DNA of 64,000 bases, taken from the NCBI RefSeq assembly GCF_009870825.1, contig NZ_WTWY01000001.1, forward strand, positions 434,001 through 498,000, written 5' to 3'. Of this stretch, positions 43,373-51,500 are shown one piece after another. This stretch comes from Paenibacillus sp. USDA918EY. GTDB taxonomy: Bacteria; Bacillota; Bacilli; Paenibacillales; Paenibacillaceae. How positions within the stretch are numbered: position 1 is the stretch's first letter; every line of letters starts with the position of its first letter. A program made the position numbers and the translations under genes. The notes below the pieces were generated by a model. The model did no database searches. It was not told the origin of the DNA and saw only the letters and a list, made by a program, of their open reading frames with translations.

Positions 43373-44737
43373 ATGAATACGCTGCCTATCGGTAATATCA
43401 CTTTCGATTCCTCCAGTTCCAAGTTAAATGAAACCTTTGAATGGGCCAAAAAGCAAGCCCTGTTTTATGCTCATGCCGATGATCCGGTCGGTCCATGGTA
43501 TGAGGCCGCTTTGCCCGGGCGGGACGCATTTTGTATGCGCGACATAGCCCATCAAAGCACCGGAGCCCATTTACTGGGTTTGTGGGAACATAACAAGAAC
43601 ATGCTGTACCAATTCGCCAGGCATATTAGCGCAGACAGAGATTGGTGCACCTATTGGGAAATTACGAAAGACGGAGTGCCTGCACCTGTGGATTATGAAA
43701 ATGACGCTGACTTTTGGTATAATTTGCCTGCGAATTTCGATTTGATCGATTGTTGTTTACGGCAATATCAGTGGACTGGAGATAAGGACTATATTGAAAA
43801 AAACGAAATGCTCCACTTTTATGACCGTTCGGTAACCGACTACGTTAGACGTTGGGATAAAGATGGCGACGGGCTGCCTGAACATTATACTAACTACGGC
43901 CGCAGAGGCATTGCTTCTTACGTGGAAGACGGCCTTCATCCGCTTGTGGGCGGCGATCTCGTGGCCTCGCTTTATGCCGGATACCGCGCGTATTCTCAAA
44001 TCCAGGCGCTTCGCGGTCATCATGATCTTTCACATAAATATGCCGAAATGGCTGCACGTATCGGCGAAATTTATAATCAAGATTGGTGGAATGAGGAAGC
44101 AGGACGCTTTAACGGAGCAATTATGCAGGATGGTTCGCCTTTTACGGCCTATTACGCTTCAGCCCATTATTTGCCTTTATATTTCGGTTTGGTGGAGCAC
44201 GGCGTTCGGATGAATTCCGCGCTGCTGGATGTAGTCAAGCATGGAGGAAATAACGTTGAGGAACGATCGTATTTATCGGAGATCTATTACAACTATGGAC
44301 TGCATGAAATCGCATATTCCATGCTGCTTGATCTCTCTTCACCGCATACGTCGAGACGGTCATATCCTGAAGTATCCTACAGCGTCATCTCTTCTATAAT
44401 CACCGGAATGATGGGCATGGTTCCGAATGCAGCTGATCGGGTATTGGTGACTTTGCCGCGTATAAATCCCGTAGAATGGGCGACGGCGATGAATGTTCCT
44501 TTATGGGAAAATGAAATTCACCTGACGCATAGAAACAACCAGGAAAGCATCTTAGTAAACGCATCCGGTCAGGAATTCGTATGGGAAGCCCGTTTTCCAG
44601 GGGAATGGGATGTAATATCCGTGGACGGCACGGAATGTCAAGCGGAAGTTCACCAAGTTTGCGGCTCTGAAACCGTAAGTTCAATACGTCTCTGCGTGGA
44701 ACCGGGCCGGAAAATAGTCGTAGGGGTAGTGAAGTAA
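43373..44737 (+). CDS. Cytosolic six-hairpin glycosidase-like protein, homologue of the secreted enzyme core
   Basis: A soluble 454-residue protein starting 1 base after the alpha-galactosidase stop, with GAGAGGTGA upstream. It has no signal peptide or accessory domain. Blocks shared with the secreted enzyme at 34037 are RDIAHQSTGAHLLGL, QYQWTGDKDYI, GGDLVASLYAGY, LSEIYYNYG and YPEVSYSVISSIITGMMGMVP, plus a C-terminal beta-sandwich strand pair ending VWEARFPGEWDVISVDG. The alpha-helical barrel pattern and acidic residues suggest an inverting glycosidase or a lyase-like hydrolase. I cannot assign a family. It probably acts on the same linkage as the secreted enzyme, after import. Confidence 0.8.
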   Translation: MNTLPIGNITFDSSSSKLNETFEWAKKQALFYAHADDPVGPWYEAALPGRDAFCMRDIAHQSTGAHLLGLWEHNKNMLYQFARHISADRDWCTYWEITKDGVPAPVDYENDADFWYNLPANFDLIDCCLRQYQWTGDKDYIEKNEMLHFYDRSVTDYVRRWDKDGDGLPEHYTNYGRRGIASYVEDGLHPLVGGDLVASLYAGYRAYSQIQALRGHHDLSHKYAEMAARIGEIYNQDWWNEEAGRFNGAIMQDGSPFTAYYASAHYLPLYFGLVEHGVRMNSALLDVVKHGGNNVEERSYLSEIYYNYGLHEIAYSMLLDLSSPHTSRRSYPEVSYSVISSIITGMMGMVPNAADRVLVTLPRINPVEWATAMNVPLWENEIHLTHRNNQESILVNASGQEFVWEARFPGEWDVISVDGTECQAEVHQVCGSETVSSIRLCVEPGRKIVVGVVK

Positions 44738-44751
44738 CCCAAGGAAAGTGT

Positions 44752-45807
44752 GTGATTCATATCGCAACCATAAAAGAAATTGCCAAAATAGCAAAGGTAT
44801 CGAGTTCTACTGTTTCACGGGTGTTAAACAAGGATTATTCCTTCAACGTATCCGAGGAAACGAGGAGGAACATCCTCGAGGTTGCCACGTCATTAAACTA
44901 TCGCCAAAGATCAAGGAAAAAACAAAACGAACTTGACGTAAAAAAGAACTGGAAAATCGGATTGTTATTCTGGTGCTCCGAGCAGTTTGAATTTTCCGAT
45001 CCTTTCTACATGTCCATCCGGCAAGGGATCGAAAAGGAATGCACCAAACAAGGCGTGACGATCCATCGAATATACCGTTGGGTTGATGATAGCAGCCCTG
45101 AAATCGAATTTTCGGATATAGACGGGTTGATCGTTGTCGGAAAAGTCGAGATCAGCCTGGAGCCGAAACGCCTTCGCTTAAATTTTCCGATCGTATTCGT
45201 AGATTACAAGTTCTCCGAAGAGCATGATTCCGTTCGGTTTGATGTTTCCGAGGCAGCTCGTAAGGCAATGGAGCATCTGCTGAAGTTAGGGTACACGGAG
45301 ATCGGGTATATTGGGGGAACAAGTTACATCAGAACACCGGACGGGATTGAGTTTTACCAAGACGAACGGCAGAAGACATATGAAATCATGTTGAAAGAAC
45401 GCGGGCTGTTCAAGGAACAGAGCATGTTCATAGGCAGTTGGGGAGCAGAAGAAGGGTACAGGTTAATGAAGGAAGCCATAGAAAAAAGCAATCTTCCAAG
45501 GGCTTTTTTTGTGGCCAGTGATCTCATGGCAATCGGCGCTTTGCGGGCACTGCATGAATCGGACATTAAAATTCCGGATCAAGTAGGGTTAACCAGCATT
45601 GACGGAATTGATGTATCCAAATACGTCAATCCACCACTTACAACGGTCAGAGTTTACACGGAAGAGATGGGATGCTCGGCCGTGAAGCTGATCATTGACC
45701 GCCTGACCGGCAGGGACTACGCAATACACGTGAATGTAGCAACAGAGTTGATGATTCGGGAAAGCTGCGGGAATCTAAATTTTGTGAATGGATTGGAGCG
45801 CTGCTAA
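44752..45807 (+). CDS. LacI-family transcriptional regulator 1
   Basis: A 351-residue repressor with a LacI HTH at the N-terminus (TIKEIAKIAKVSSSTVSRVLNK), the hinge, and a periplasmic-binding-like effector domain with GYIGG, FFVASDLMAIGALRAL and DGIDVSKYVNPPLTTV. It starts at a GTG, three codons before the IATIKEIA segment where most family members have their Met; AAGGA lies just upstream. It follows the glycosidase gene by 14 bp and is probably the last gene of that operon. It closely resembles the regulator at 46110. Confidence 0.9.
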   Translation: MIHIATIKEIAKIAKVSSSTVSRVLNKDYSFNVSEETRRNILEVATSLNYRQRSRKKQNELDVKKNWKIGLLFWCSEQFEFSDPFYMSIRQGIEKECTKQGVTIHRIYRWVDDSSPEIEFSDIDGLIVVGKVEISLEPKRLRLNFPIVFVDYKFSEEHDSVRFDVSEAARKAMEHLLKLGYTEIGYIGGTSYIRTPDGIEFYQDERQKTYEIMLKERGLFKEQSMFIGSWGAEEGYRLMKEAIEKSNLPRAFFVASDLMAIGALRALHESDIKIPDQVGLTSIDGIDVSKYVNPPLTTVRVYTEEMGCSAVKLIIDRLTGRDYAIHVNVATELMIRESCGNLNFVNGLERC

Positions 45808-45818
45808 TCTGCAAGTTT

Positions 45819-45863
45819 AAAACCTGTTGATCTAGTAGATACTAGATTATACAGGTTTTTTAG
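45819..45863 (+). terminator. Terminator after LacI regulator 1
   Basis: AAAACCTGT pairs with ACAGGTTTT, with an inner ATCTAGTA/TACTAGAT stem, and is followed by TTAG. The remaining 240 bp up to the second regulator hold no gene; a TATAAT at 46021 may be its -10 element. Confidence 0.8.
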
Positions 45864-46109
45864 ATTTGAAGCTAACATTTTTCAACGGAGTGGATGCATC
45901 CTATGATCGCAGAGAAACTACAGCTAAATGGCCATCGTTTCTTAGAAAGCATATCATATAGACGTTTTCCTTATATGAAAATTTAGGAAATTCGCGTTCG
46001 CAACTTGGAAATCAAAAGGGTATAATTGAATATATATGTAGGAATTCTTGCCCTGGAATGATAATTTCGGGGGACAGCTTGAGTTTAGTGAAGAAAGCGT
46101 GTGATTTAG

Positions 46110-47129
46110 ATAGCTACCATTAAAGATATTGCGGAATTAGCGCAGGTATCAAGCGCAACCGTTTCCAGAGTGCTCAATAACGACCTTTCTTTTCATGTGC
46201 CGGAAGAGACCAAAAATAAAGTTATTGAGGTTGCCAAGAAACTGAATTACCGTAAAACAGAGCGCAAGCGTAAGTCTAAAGAGCAGTCCGATATTAAACT
46301 GGGCCTTCTTATTTGGTGTTCGGAGCAGTTGGAGTATTCCGATCCATATTATTTGTCTATCCGCCTTGGCGTGGAGCGGGAATGTCTAAGACGCGGAATA
46401 GAAATTCACAAAGTTTTTCGCTGGGTCGAAGGTTCAAGTCAGGATATGGATTTATCGGATTTGAACGGCGTTATCGCGATTGGAAAAGTAAACACTTCGT
46501 TTATAACGAGTTCCAAGGACCCGAATCTGCATGTGGTTTCCGTGGATTATATTAGCTCCGATCAATGCGACGCTGTCGTTTTTGATTTGGAAAAGGCGGC
46601 CAAACAGGCGATGGAGCATCTTTTTGAACTGGGTCATGAAAAAATTGGCTATATCGGGGGTACAAGCTACGTATTCTCTAAAGACAATAGGCAGTATTAT
46701 ACCGATGAACGGCAACGAACGTATCTTCTTCTGATGAAGGAGAGAGGTTTGTTTAGGGAAAGGGATCTCCATACAGGGGGATGGGGGACGGACGCGGGAT
46801 ATCAGCTAATGAAACATGCCATCGAACAAGGCGATCTTCCTTCGGCTTTTCTGATTGCCAGCGACCCGATGGCGATCGGTGCGCTTCGGGCTTTGGATGA
46901 GTTCGGTTTAAAGGTCCCTGAGGATATCGCGATCGTGAGTATCGACGACATAGATATAGCGCAATATGTCAATCCTCCTTTAACGACAGTGAAAGTCCTG
47001 TCTGAAGAGATGGGGACGACTGCGGTAAGGCTCTTGGCAGACAGGATTGAAAACGGCAGGGAAGTAGCGCTTCATGTAACCATCCCAACAAAGCTTGTGA
47101 TTCGCAAAAGTTGCGGAGCTAATTCGTGA
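46110..47129 (+). CDS. LacI-family transcriptional regulator 2 (no standard start codon)
   Basis: A paralogue of the regulator at 44752. The HTH is complete in sequence (ATIKDIAELAQVSSATVSRVLNN), followed by an effector domain with GLLIWCSEQLEYSDPYYLSI, GYIGGTSYVF, FLIASDPMAIGALRAL and DDIDIAQYVNPPLTTV. No ATG, GTG or TTG precedes the HTH in frame without a stop: the GTG at 46101 that matches the start of regulator 1 is followed by ATT and TAG. The frame begins at ATA (46110), where a Met is normally found. The first usable standard start (GTG at 46170) would remove most of the HTH. Either a rare ATA/ATT start is used, or the gene is newly inactivated, or the sequence has an error. Confidence 0.75.
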   Translation: MATIKDIAELAQVSSATVSRVLNNDLSFHVPEETKNKVIEVAKKLNYRKTERKRKSKEQSDIKLGLLIWCSEQLEYSDPYYLSIRLGVERECLRRGIEIHKVFRWVEGSSQDMDLSDLNGVIAIGKVNTSFITSSKDPNLHVVSVDYISSDQCDAVVFDLEKAAKQAMEHLFELGHEKIGYIGGTSYVFSKDNRQYYTDERQRTYLLLMKERGLFRERDLHTGGWGTDAGYQLMKHAIEQGDLPSAFLIASDPMAIGALRALDEFGLKVPEDIAIVSIDDIDIAQYVNPPLTTVKVLSEEMGTTAVRLLADRIENGREVALHVTIPTKLVIRKSCGANS

Positions 47130-47347
47130 TTGTCGGAATGGGCGTACTCCCTGTCTTGTAATACTCCGTTCATGTTCCGTCCACATTGATGCTCTAACAT
47201 CATCGAAAAGGGATTATCGAGCCCTGGCTGCGGATTTGGAAGGTTTGAAGTTCGCCACAGCGGTTTGTGAAGGAACGCAGCCATAACCCTTTGGATTTTG
47301 TCTTTACATGTCCTGAATTTTATGTTGATTTGAAAGGGGCAATTTAT

Positions 47348-47685
47348 ATGGCTGAAGTATTGCCGCCTAAAACATGTTCCATTGATCGTCTAATCACACG
47401 AAAAGAAGATGTCGCAAAGTTGTTGAGCGGAGCGAAAACAGCTACTCGTAGAAACGGTCGGTACGCCGATCTTGGGGAAATTATGGACTTTGGCGAAAAA
47501 AACTAGAAGTGTATAGCGTGTATCAGCAGAGGTTAGGGGAAATGTCGGATGACGACGCAAGAAAAGAGGCATTCCCCGACTTGGAATCGTACAAAAAGTA
47601 TATTCTATCCCTGCATCAAGGTATGCCATGGTTGCCACAAGCCAAAGTGTGGGTACATGAATTCCGCGAAGTAGAAGGGAACTGA
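47348..47685 (+). pseudogene. ASCH-domain protein split by a -1 frame change at A_AAA_AAC
   Basis: The first frame starts at an ATG 9 bases after AAAGGGG and reads MAEVLPPKTCSIDRLITR, then a TATRRNGRYADLGEIMDF segment typical of the ASCH fold, ending at GAA AAA AAC TAG (47504). The -1 frame continues without a break as LEVYSVYQQRLGEMSDDDAR, then FPDLESYKKYILS and PQAKVWVHEFREVEGN to a TGA at 47683. Joined, they give about 112 residues, the normal ASCH length. ASCH proteins bind RNA or modified nucleosides. The junction is a textbook -1 slippery heptamer, so programmed frameshifting or polymerase slippage is an alternative to a simple one-base deletion. Confidence 0.7.
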
Positions 47686-47782
47686 ATAAAGTAAGCGTTA
47701 TGGCTGTAGCGATTCATACAGGACTTCCCGAACATGATGTCGATGTCGGCTAATTGATCGTCGAAAGCAAGTATAAAACACG

Positions 47783-47810
47783 AAAGCTTGGGGGAACCCA
47801 AGCTTTTATT
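47783..47810 (+). terminator. Terminator after the ASCH gene
   Basis: AAAGCTTGGG, a GGAA loop and CCCAAGCTTT followed by TATT. It lies about 100 bp after the second-frame stop. The rest up to 47957 has no gene; a frame reading LLTGRMELTSQPGRG resembles the last strand of a histidine kinase and may be a tiny relic. Confidence 0.75.
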
Positions 47811-47957
47811 CATATTCGGCTATTAACGGGTCGCATGGAACTTACAAGCCAACCGGGCCGCGGTGATCAACCAAACGCAGTAAGCGAAATTGGTTCTCGA
47901 TTGTCTTTAGAGCTTATATATTATTCACTTCAAAATATCTTCCTTTTTCCATTAGCT

Positions 47958-49172
47958 TTATAAAGTAACAGGATAAAATTGATCGCTTTCGGAAGACGCT
48001 TTGGCTTGCAGACACACAAGAGCACTGCGGATGCCGTCCTTCAGCGGGGCTACAGATTCGGCAGTCTTGCCTTGCATCAGTTGCACAAAATTGCGCATGA
48101 GTACAATATCACCGCCGCCATGACGCGAACTTTGATCATCTAGACGCACGGTGGTTACTTTGTCACTCATATGGTCAAATACTTTGATTTCATTCGTGTA
48201 AAAATCGAATTCCACGGTACCTTTGTAGCCGTACAGCCTTGCACCGCGGCGCCCAGCCTTTTTGCGGGCAAAGAAGTTCTGCGAATACGTGACGTGCATG
48301 CCGCTTTCGTATTTCACAATCATGCTGCCGGAGTCTTCGTTTCCGGTGTCTACTGCAAAACCGCAATAATCGCTGCGTGGAGTGTCATTGCGTAGATGAA
48401 TGATATTGTAAGTGCTGTCCATACAGGTTTCCCATTTGTCGCATTCGCTGCAGCGCAGGCCGGCCGGCATGTCGCCTTTGTAAATCTGCTTGGACTTCAT
48501 GGCGCAGACTTTTACAGGCTCTTCCCCTAATAGATAGTTGATGACGTCGATATCATGCGTTGCCTTTTGCAGAAAAAGTCCCTTCGAAACAGACTCATCG
48601 CGGTACCAATCATGGAAATATACAAAACCATAGGTTACATCGTTGAATGCCTGCACATGGTCTACTTTGCCGATCGTGCCGGCATCCAGAATACGCTTTA
48701 CTTCCTGAACCAGCGGTGTCACGCGGAGCGGGAAAGAAACAACCGTGGGAGCTGCCGCTTTCGCTTCGCACTCGGCTAGCGTTCTTAGATCCTCCATCGA
48801 AGTAGCCACCGGTTTTTCCAGAAACAGCGGCAAATTGCGTTCAAGCACCTTTTTGGCGAAGTAAGTATGCGTGCTGCAGTTCGTACCTACGATGACGCCG
48901 TCCAGTTTTTCTTTGTTCAGCATTTCGTCAGCGTCCGAATAAAAAGTAATGGATTCTGGATTCATCTCACACCTACGCATAAGTCCGTCGATTTTATCGA
49001 TTTCCATATGATGCATCGTTTCTTGTGAGCCGTCTTTTTTCATCAGAGCCCGCACACGTTCGTGGTTGGTATCCGCTACTGCCTTGATGCAGATTTCATA
49101 AGGCAGCGCGAACAAATCATCCATCAGCATGTCGATCCGCACGCCATATCCGATAATACCAATATTCAACAT
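47958..49172 (-). CDS. Gfo/Idh/MocA-family oxidoreductase
   Basis: A 404-residue NAD(P)-dependent sugar oxidoreductase. The Rossmann segment starts NIGIIGYGVRIDML. The family motif EKP is in LFLEKPVATS, and the catalytic region has FLQKATHDIDVINYLLG. An insertion with RCSECDKWETCMDSTYN and DTPRSDYCGFA contains four Cys in a possible metal-binding arrangement, as seen in a subset of sugar-locus members. GGAGG precedes the ATG. It is the last gene of a minus-strand glycan operon, 15 bp after the 740-residue protein, so it probably oxidises or isomerises the released sugar, or acts as a redox-cycling glycosidase. Confidence 0.88.
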   Translation of the reverse strand: MLNIGIIGYGVRIDMLMDDLFALPYEICIKAVADTNHERVRALMKKDGSQETMHHMEIDKIDGLMRRCEMNPESITFYSDADEMLNKEKLDGVIVGTNCSTHTYFAKKVLERNLPLFLEKPVATSMEDLRTLAECEAKAAAPTVVSFPLRVTPLVQEVKRILDAGTIGKVDHVQAFNDVTYGFVYFHDWYRDESVSKGLFLQKATHDIDVINYLLGEEPVKVCAMKSKQIYKGDMPAGLRCSECDKWETCMDSTYNIIHLRNDTPRSDYCGFAVDTGNEDSGSMIVKYESGMHVTYSQNFFARKKAGRRGARLYGYKGTVEFDFYTNEIKVFDHMSDKVTTVRLDDQSSRHGGGDIVLMRNFVQLMQGKTAESVAPLKDGIRSALVCLQAKASSESDQFYPVTL

Positions 49173-49187
49173 AAGAAAATCCTCCTG

Positions 49188-51410
49188 CTATTTTTTCAGT
49201 TCAAATTGTATCCGTTGTCCTGCTGAAAGTGGAACGGTTTTCATCTTTTCAAAGTAATTGCGCATCACATGCATTGTGTTTGTACGTTCGTCAGCAAGCA
49301 ATGTGACCGTTGTGGCGTATGCCGTGGGGTTATACATTTCGAGCAAAACAGAATCCGAATTCCACGCTGTAACATAACATTCGACATGGTCAAACACCTG
49401 CAATATGTGGCTTGTAAAATCCACATAGACCCCTGGTACTTCCACAAAGGTAAGCAGCATGGATACTTCAGGCCAGTTGGAACCATATAGGAATTCCCCA
49501 ACCGTTTCTTTGCCTTCCCAGTCGCTTGTTTGCACACGTTCGTTCATATAGCCTGAGGGCAAATATTTCTTTTCAAGGGTGAATTCCGGATTTTCTGCCA
49601 GAGATACATACTGCGGCAAACTATGTGCAATGGCGTAAAGATGATGGAGATAGTTCACGCTGCCCGTAAAGCGGTACAGTTTAAGAAGACTATTGCCTGA
49701 AAGCGTGCAGATCCCCGGCGCAGAGTGTTTGTTCTGTGCGTTGGCAAATACCGTGCCGCTGCTGTGCACGCTACGTCTAGCTGCGGTACTGTGCGCAGGG
49801 AACACAAAGTCATAGCTCATAACCCATGTCATGGCAATTTCGCAGGTTTCTTCCGCATAAGCAAGCCAAATGCTCTCTTTCGTCGTTTCAAACAGCTGCA
49901 AATAGCTTTCCAGCATCGCGAACGCCGCCTCGCTGTCCGGTGCCTGACAGATTTCGCCGGGACAGCCGTTCAGCATCCCTTTTTTTACATAGTTGATGTA
50001 ATAATACTCCCCGAGCTGTACTGCAACATCGCGGTATTCCGTACACTGAAAATACTCGCTTGCCAGTGCCAATGCGCCCACAGCCATACATGCTCCGGCA
50101 GAATTACCTATCACCATTTCTTCTGCAGCCATATCAATAAACTGTCCGAGCTGCCCATATTTTCGGAAAAGTCTCACAAATGCATCGCAAAAAGCCTTTA
50201 CAGGCTGCTCAAGCTCTAACGTGGAATGGCCGTTATCCGATAGCCAGAATAGTTGTTTTACCACGAAATATAGCAAATCGGCATTTTTTCGAACCAACAA
50301 AATGGTGTCAGGGTTACTGTTACCGCCATCACCATAAAATTTTCCGTCTCCATACATGCCATATACCCATCCGCTAGGATGCTGCAAGCGCGAAAAAATA
50401 AAGCGGAGCGTAGACAGCGCCCGCTGCCGTGCTTCCGACGAATCTTCCAGCAAAAACGGATAGCAGTTAATGCCTCCGCCAATCCAGCCCGCTTGCCAAC
50501 ACTGTTGAGGGATATTCCAGTCGGTTCCTACAGAGTAATATCCTTCTTTTGTAAAGTTCTCCTGTTGGTACTTTTCTTTGATGCTTGTATACGCCTTATA
50601 GAACGGCACGTTATAAAAAATGTTTGGGTTTTCCAAAGTGGTTTTTGCGCCGTTTACCAGCTTGAAAAAATCTTGCAAAGATATTTGCTGCCATTGAAAG
50701 ACACAGACAGTCAGCGTTAGTGATTGCCCCTGTTTAAACAAAGCGCCGGTATCTTGTGAAGGAGCTAAGTTATCTGGACGAAAGCCTTGTCCGTCGTTTT
50801 GATCCCCAAAAAAATATTGTGTGGCTTCACGTACCCCCGGAGCAGAAAGCACAAAAAAGGCCTCACGATCGGTTTGATTTTCATCCACGGTAAAACCTGT
50901 ATAATAACTGCCGCATTGGTGTTCGCCCAATAGAACAGAACCGGATTGGCCATTAAAATCATAAAATCCGCATAAAGGTGATGCCATATCACCAGAAAGT
51001 AAAGAAATTTGTGATTGCGTCTTCTCAAAATCCAGATGGGGAATACTCGTAATGACTTCGGCATCCGCATAAGAGCAATTTTCCGCAGGTTGATAGTAAG
51101 GCGGATATTGTAGAGGTACGCTTGTAAAGCGATTGCCGTTATAAACTGCGCCGGGCATCAACACATAGTTGTCTTTTTTCCATTGCTCCGTTTCCATCGA
51201 AAATGAAAAATTCATCGGATAGGTTGTATCTTCATGAAAAGACAAGGTAATATCCAATCGTTGTCCATGCGGAAGTAGTTGCGTTGTGATCGAAGCACTG
51301 CAAGGGTACTGTGAAAAAGTATATTGATTGTTTTCCGGATTCACCGGGACTTTCTCATAGTCCAATACTTCACTGCCAGCAAAAGATTTACACATAAGAG
51401 AATAGCGCAT
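49188..51410 (-). CDS. Large glycosidase-like cytosolic protein of unassigned family
   Basis: A 740-residue protein with no signal peptide. The N-terminal third (about 1-270) is beta-rich. The middle (about 280-640) is helical with repeated aromatic/Gly-rich turns (CWQAGWIGGGINCYPFLL, LQHPSGWVYGMYGDGKFYGD, GNSAGACMAVGALALASEYF, GCPGEICQAPDSEAAFAMLE), as in alpha/alpha-barrel glycosidases. The C-terminal about 90 residues form a beta-sandwich. I do not recognise the family and see no strong likeness to the pair at 34037/43373. GAGAGG precedes the ATG. It lies between an importer operon and an oxidoreductase, so cytosolic breakdown of an imported oligosaccharide is likely. Confidence 0.7.
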   Translation of the reverse strand: MRYSLMCKSFAGSEVLDYEKVPVNPENNQYTFSQYPCSASITTQLLPHGQRLDITLSFHEDTTYPMNFSFSMETEQWKKDNYVLMPGAVYNGNRFTSVPLQYPPYYQPAENCSYADAEVITSIPHLDFEKTQSQISLLSGDMASPLCGFYDFNGQSGSVLLGEHQCGSYYTGFTVDENQTDREAFFVLSAPGVREATQYFFGDQNDGQGFRPDNLAPSQDTGALFKQGQSLTLTVCVFQWQQISLQDFFKLVNGAKTTLENPNIFYNVPFYKAYTSIKEKYQQENFTKEGYYSVGTDWNIPQQCWQAGWIGGGINCYPFLLEDSSEARQRALSTLRFIFSRLQHPSGWVYGMYGDGKFYGDGGNSNPDTILLVRKNADLLYFVVKQLFWLSDNGHSTLELEQPVKAFCDAFVRLFRKYGQLGQFIDMAAEEMVIGNSAGACMAVGALALASEYFQCTEYRDVAVQLGEYYYINYVKKGMLNGCPGEICQAPDSEAAFAMLESYLQLFETTKESIWLAYAEETCEIAMTWVMSYDFVFPAHSTAARRSVHSSGTVFANAQNKHSAPGICTLSGNSLLKLYRFTGSVNYLHHLYAIAHSLPQYVSLAENPEFTLEKKYLPSGYMNERVQTSDWEGKETVGEFLYGSNWPEVSMLLTFVEVPGVYVDFTSHILQVFDHVECYVTAWNSDSVLLEMYNPTAYATTVTLLADERTNTMHVMRNYFEKMKTVPLSAGQRIQFELKK

Positions 51411-51450
51411 ATCGGGTTCCTCTCTATATTAAACTAATTAAAATAGAAAT

Positions 51451-51479
51451 CCGGTGTACGATATAATTCAATACACCGG
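51451..51479 (-). terminator. Hairpin between binding-protein gene and glycosidase-like gene
   Basis: CCGGTGTA (51451-51458) pairs with TACACCGG (51472-51479). It lies just after the binding-protein stop on the minus strand. The T-rich stretch after it is interrupted, so partial read-through into the glycosidase gene is likely. Confidence 0.6.
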
Positions 51480-51500
51480 TTATCACAAATGAGCGCGAGA

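Noticed and set aside
47754..47963. 69-codon frame with a kinase-like GRMELTSQPGRG end
   Set aside because: Only about 15 residues resemble a histidine kinase tail; it is preceded by a terminator and has no gene-like start.
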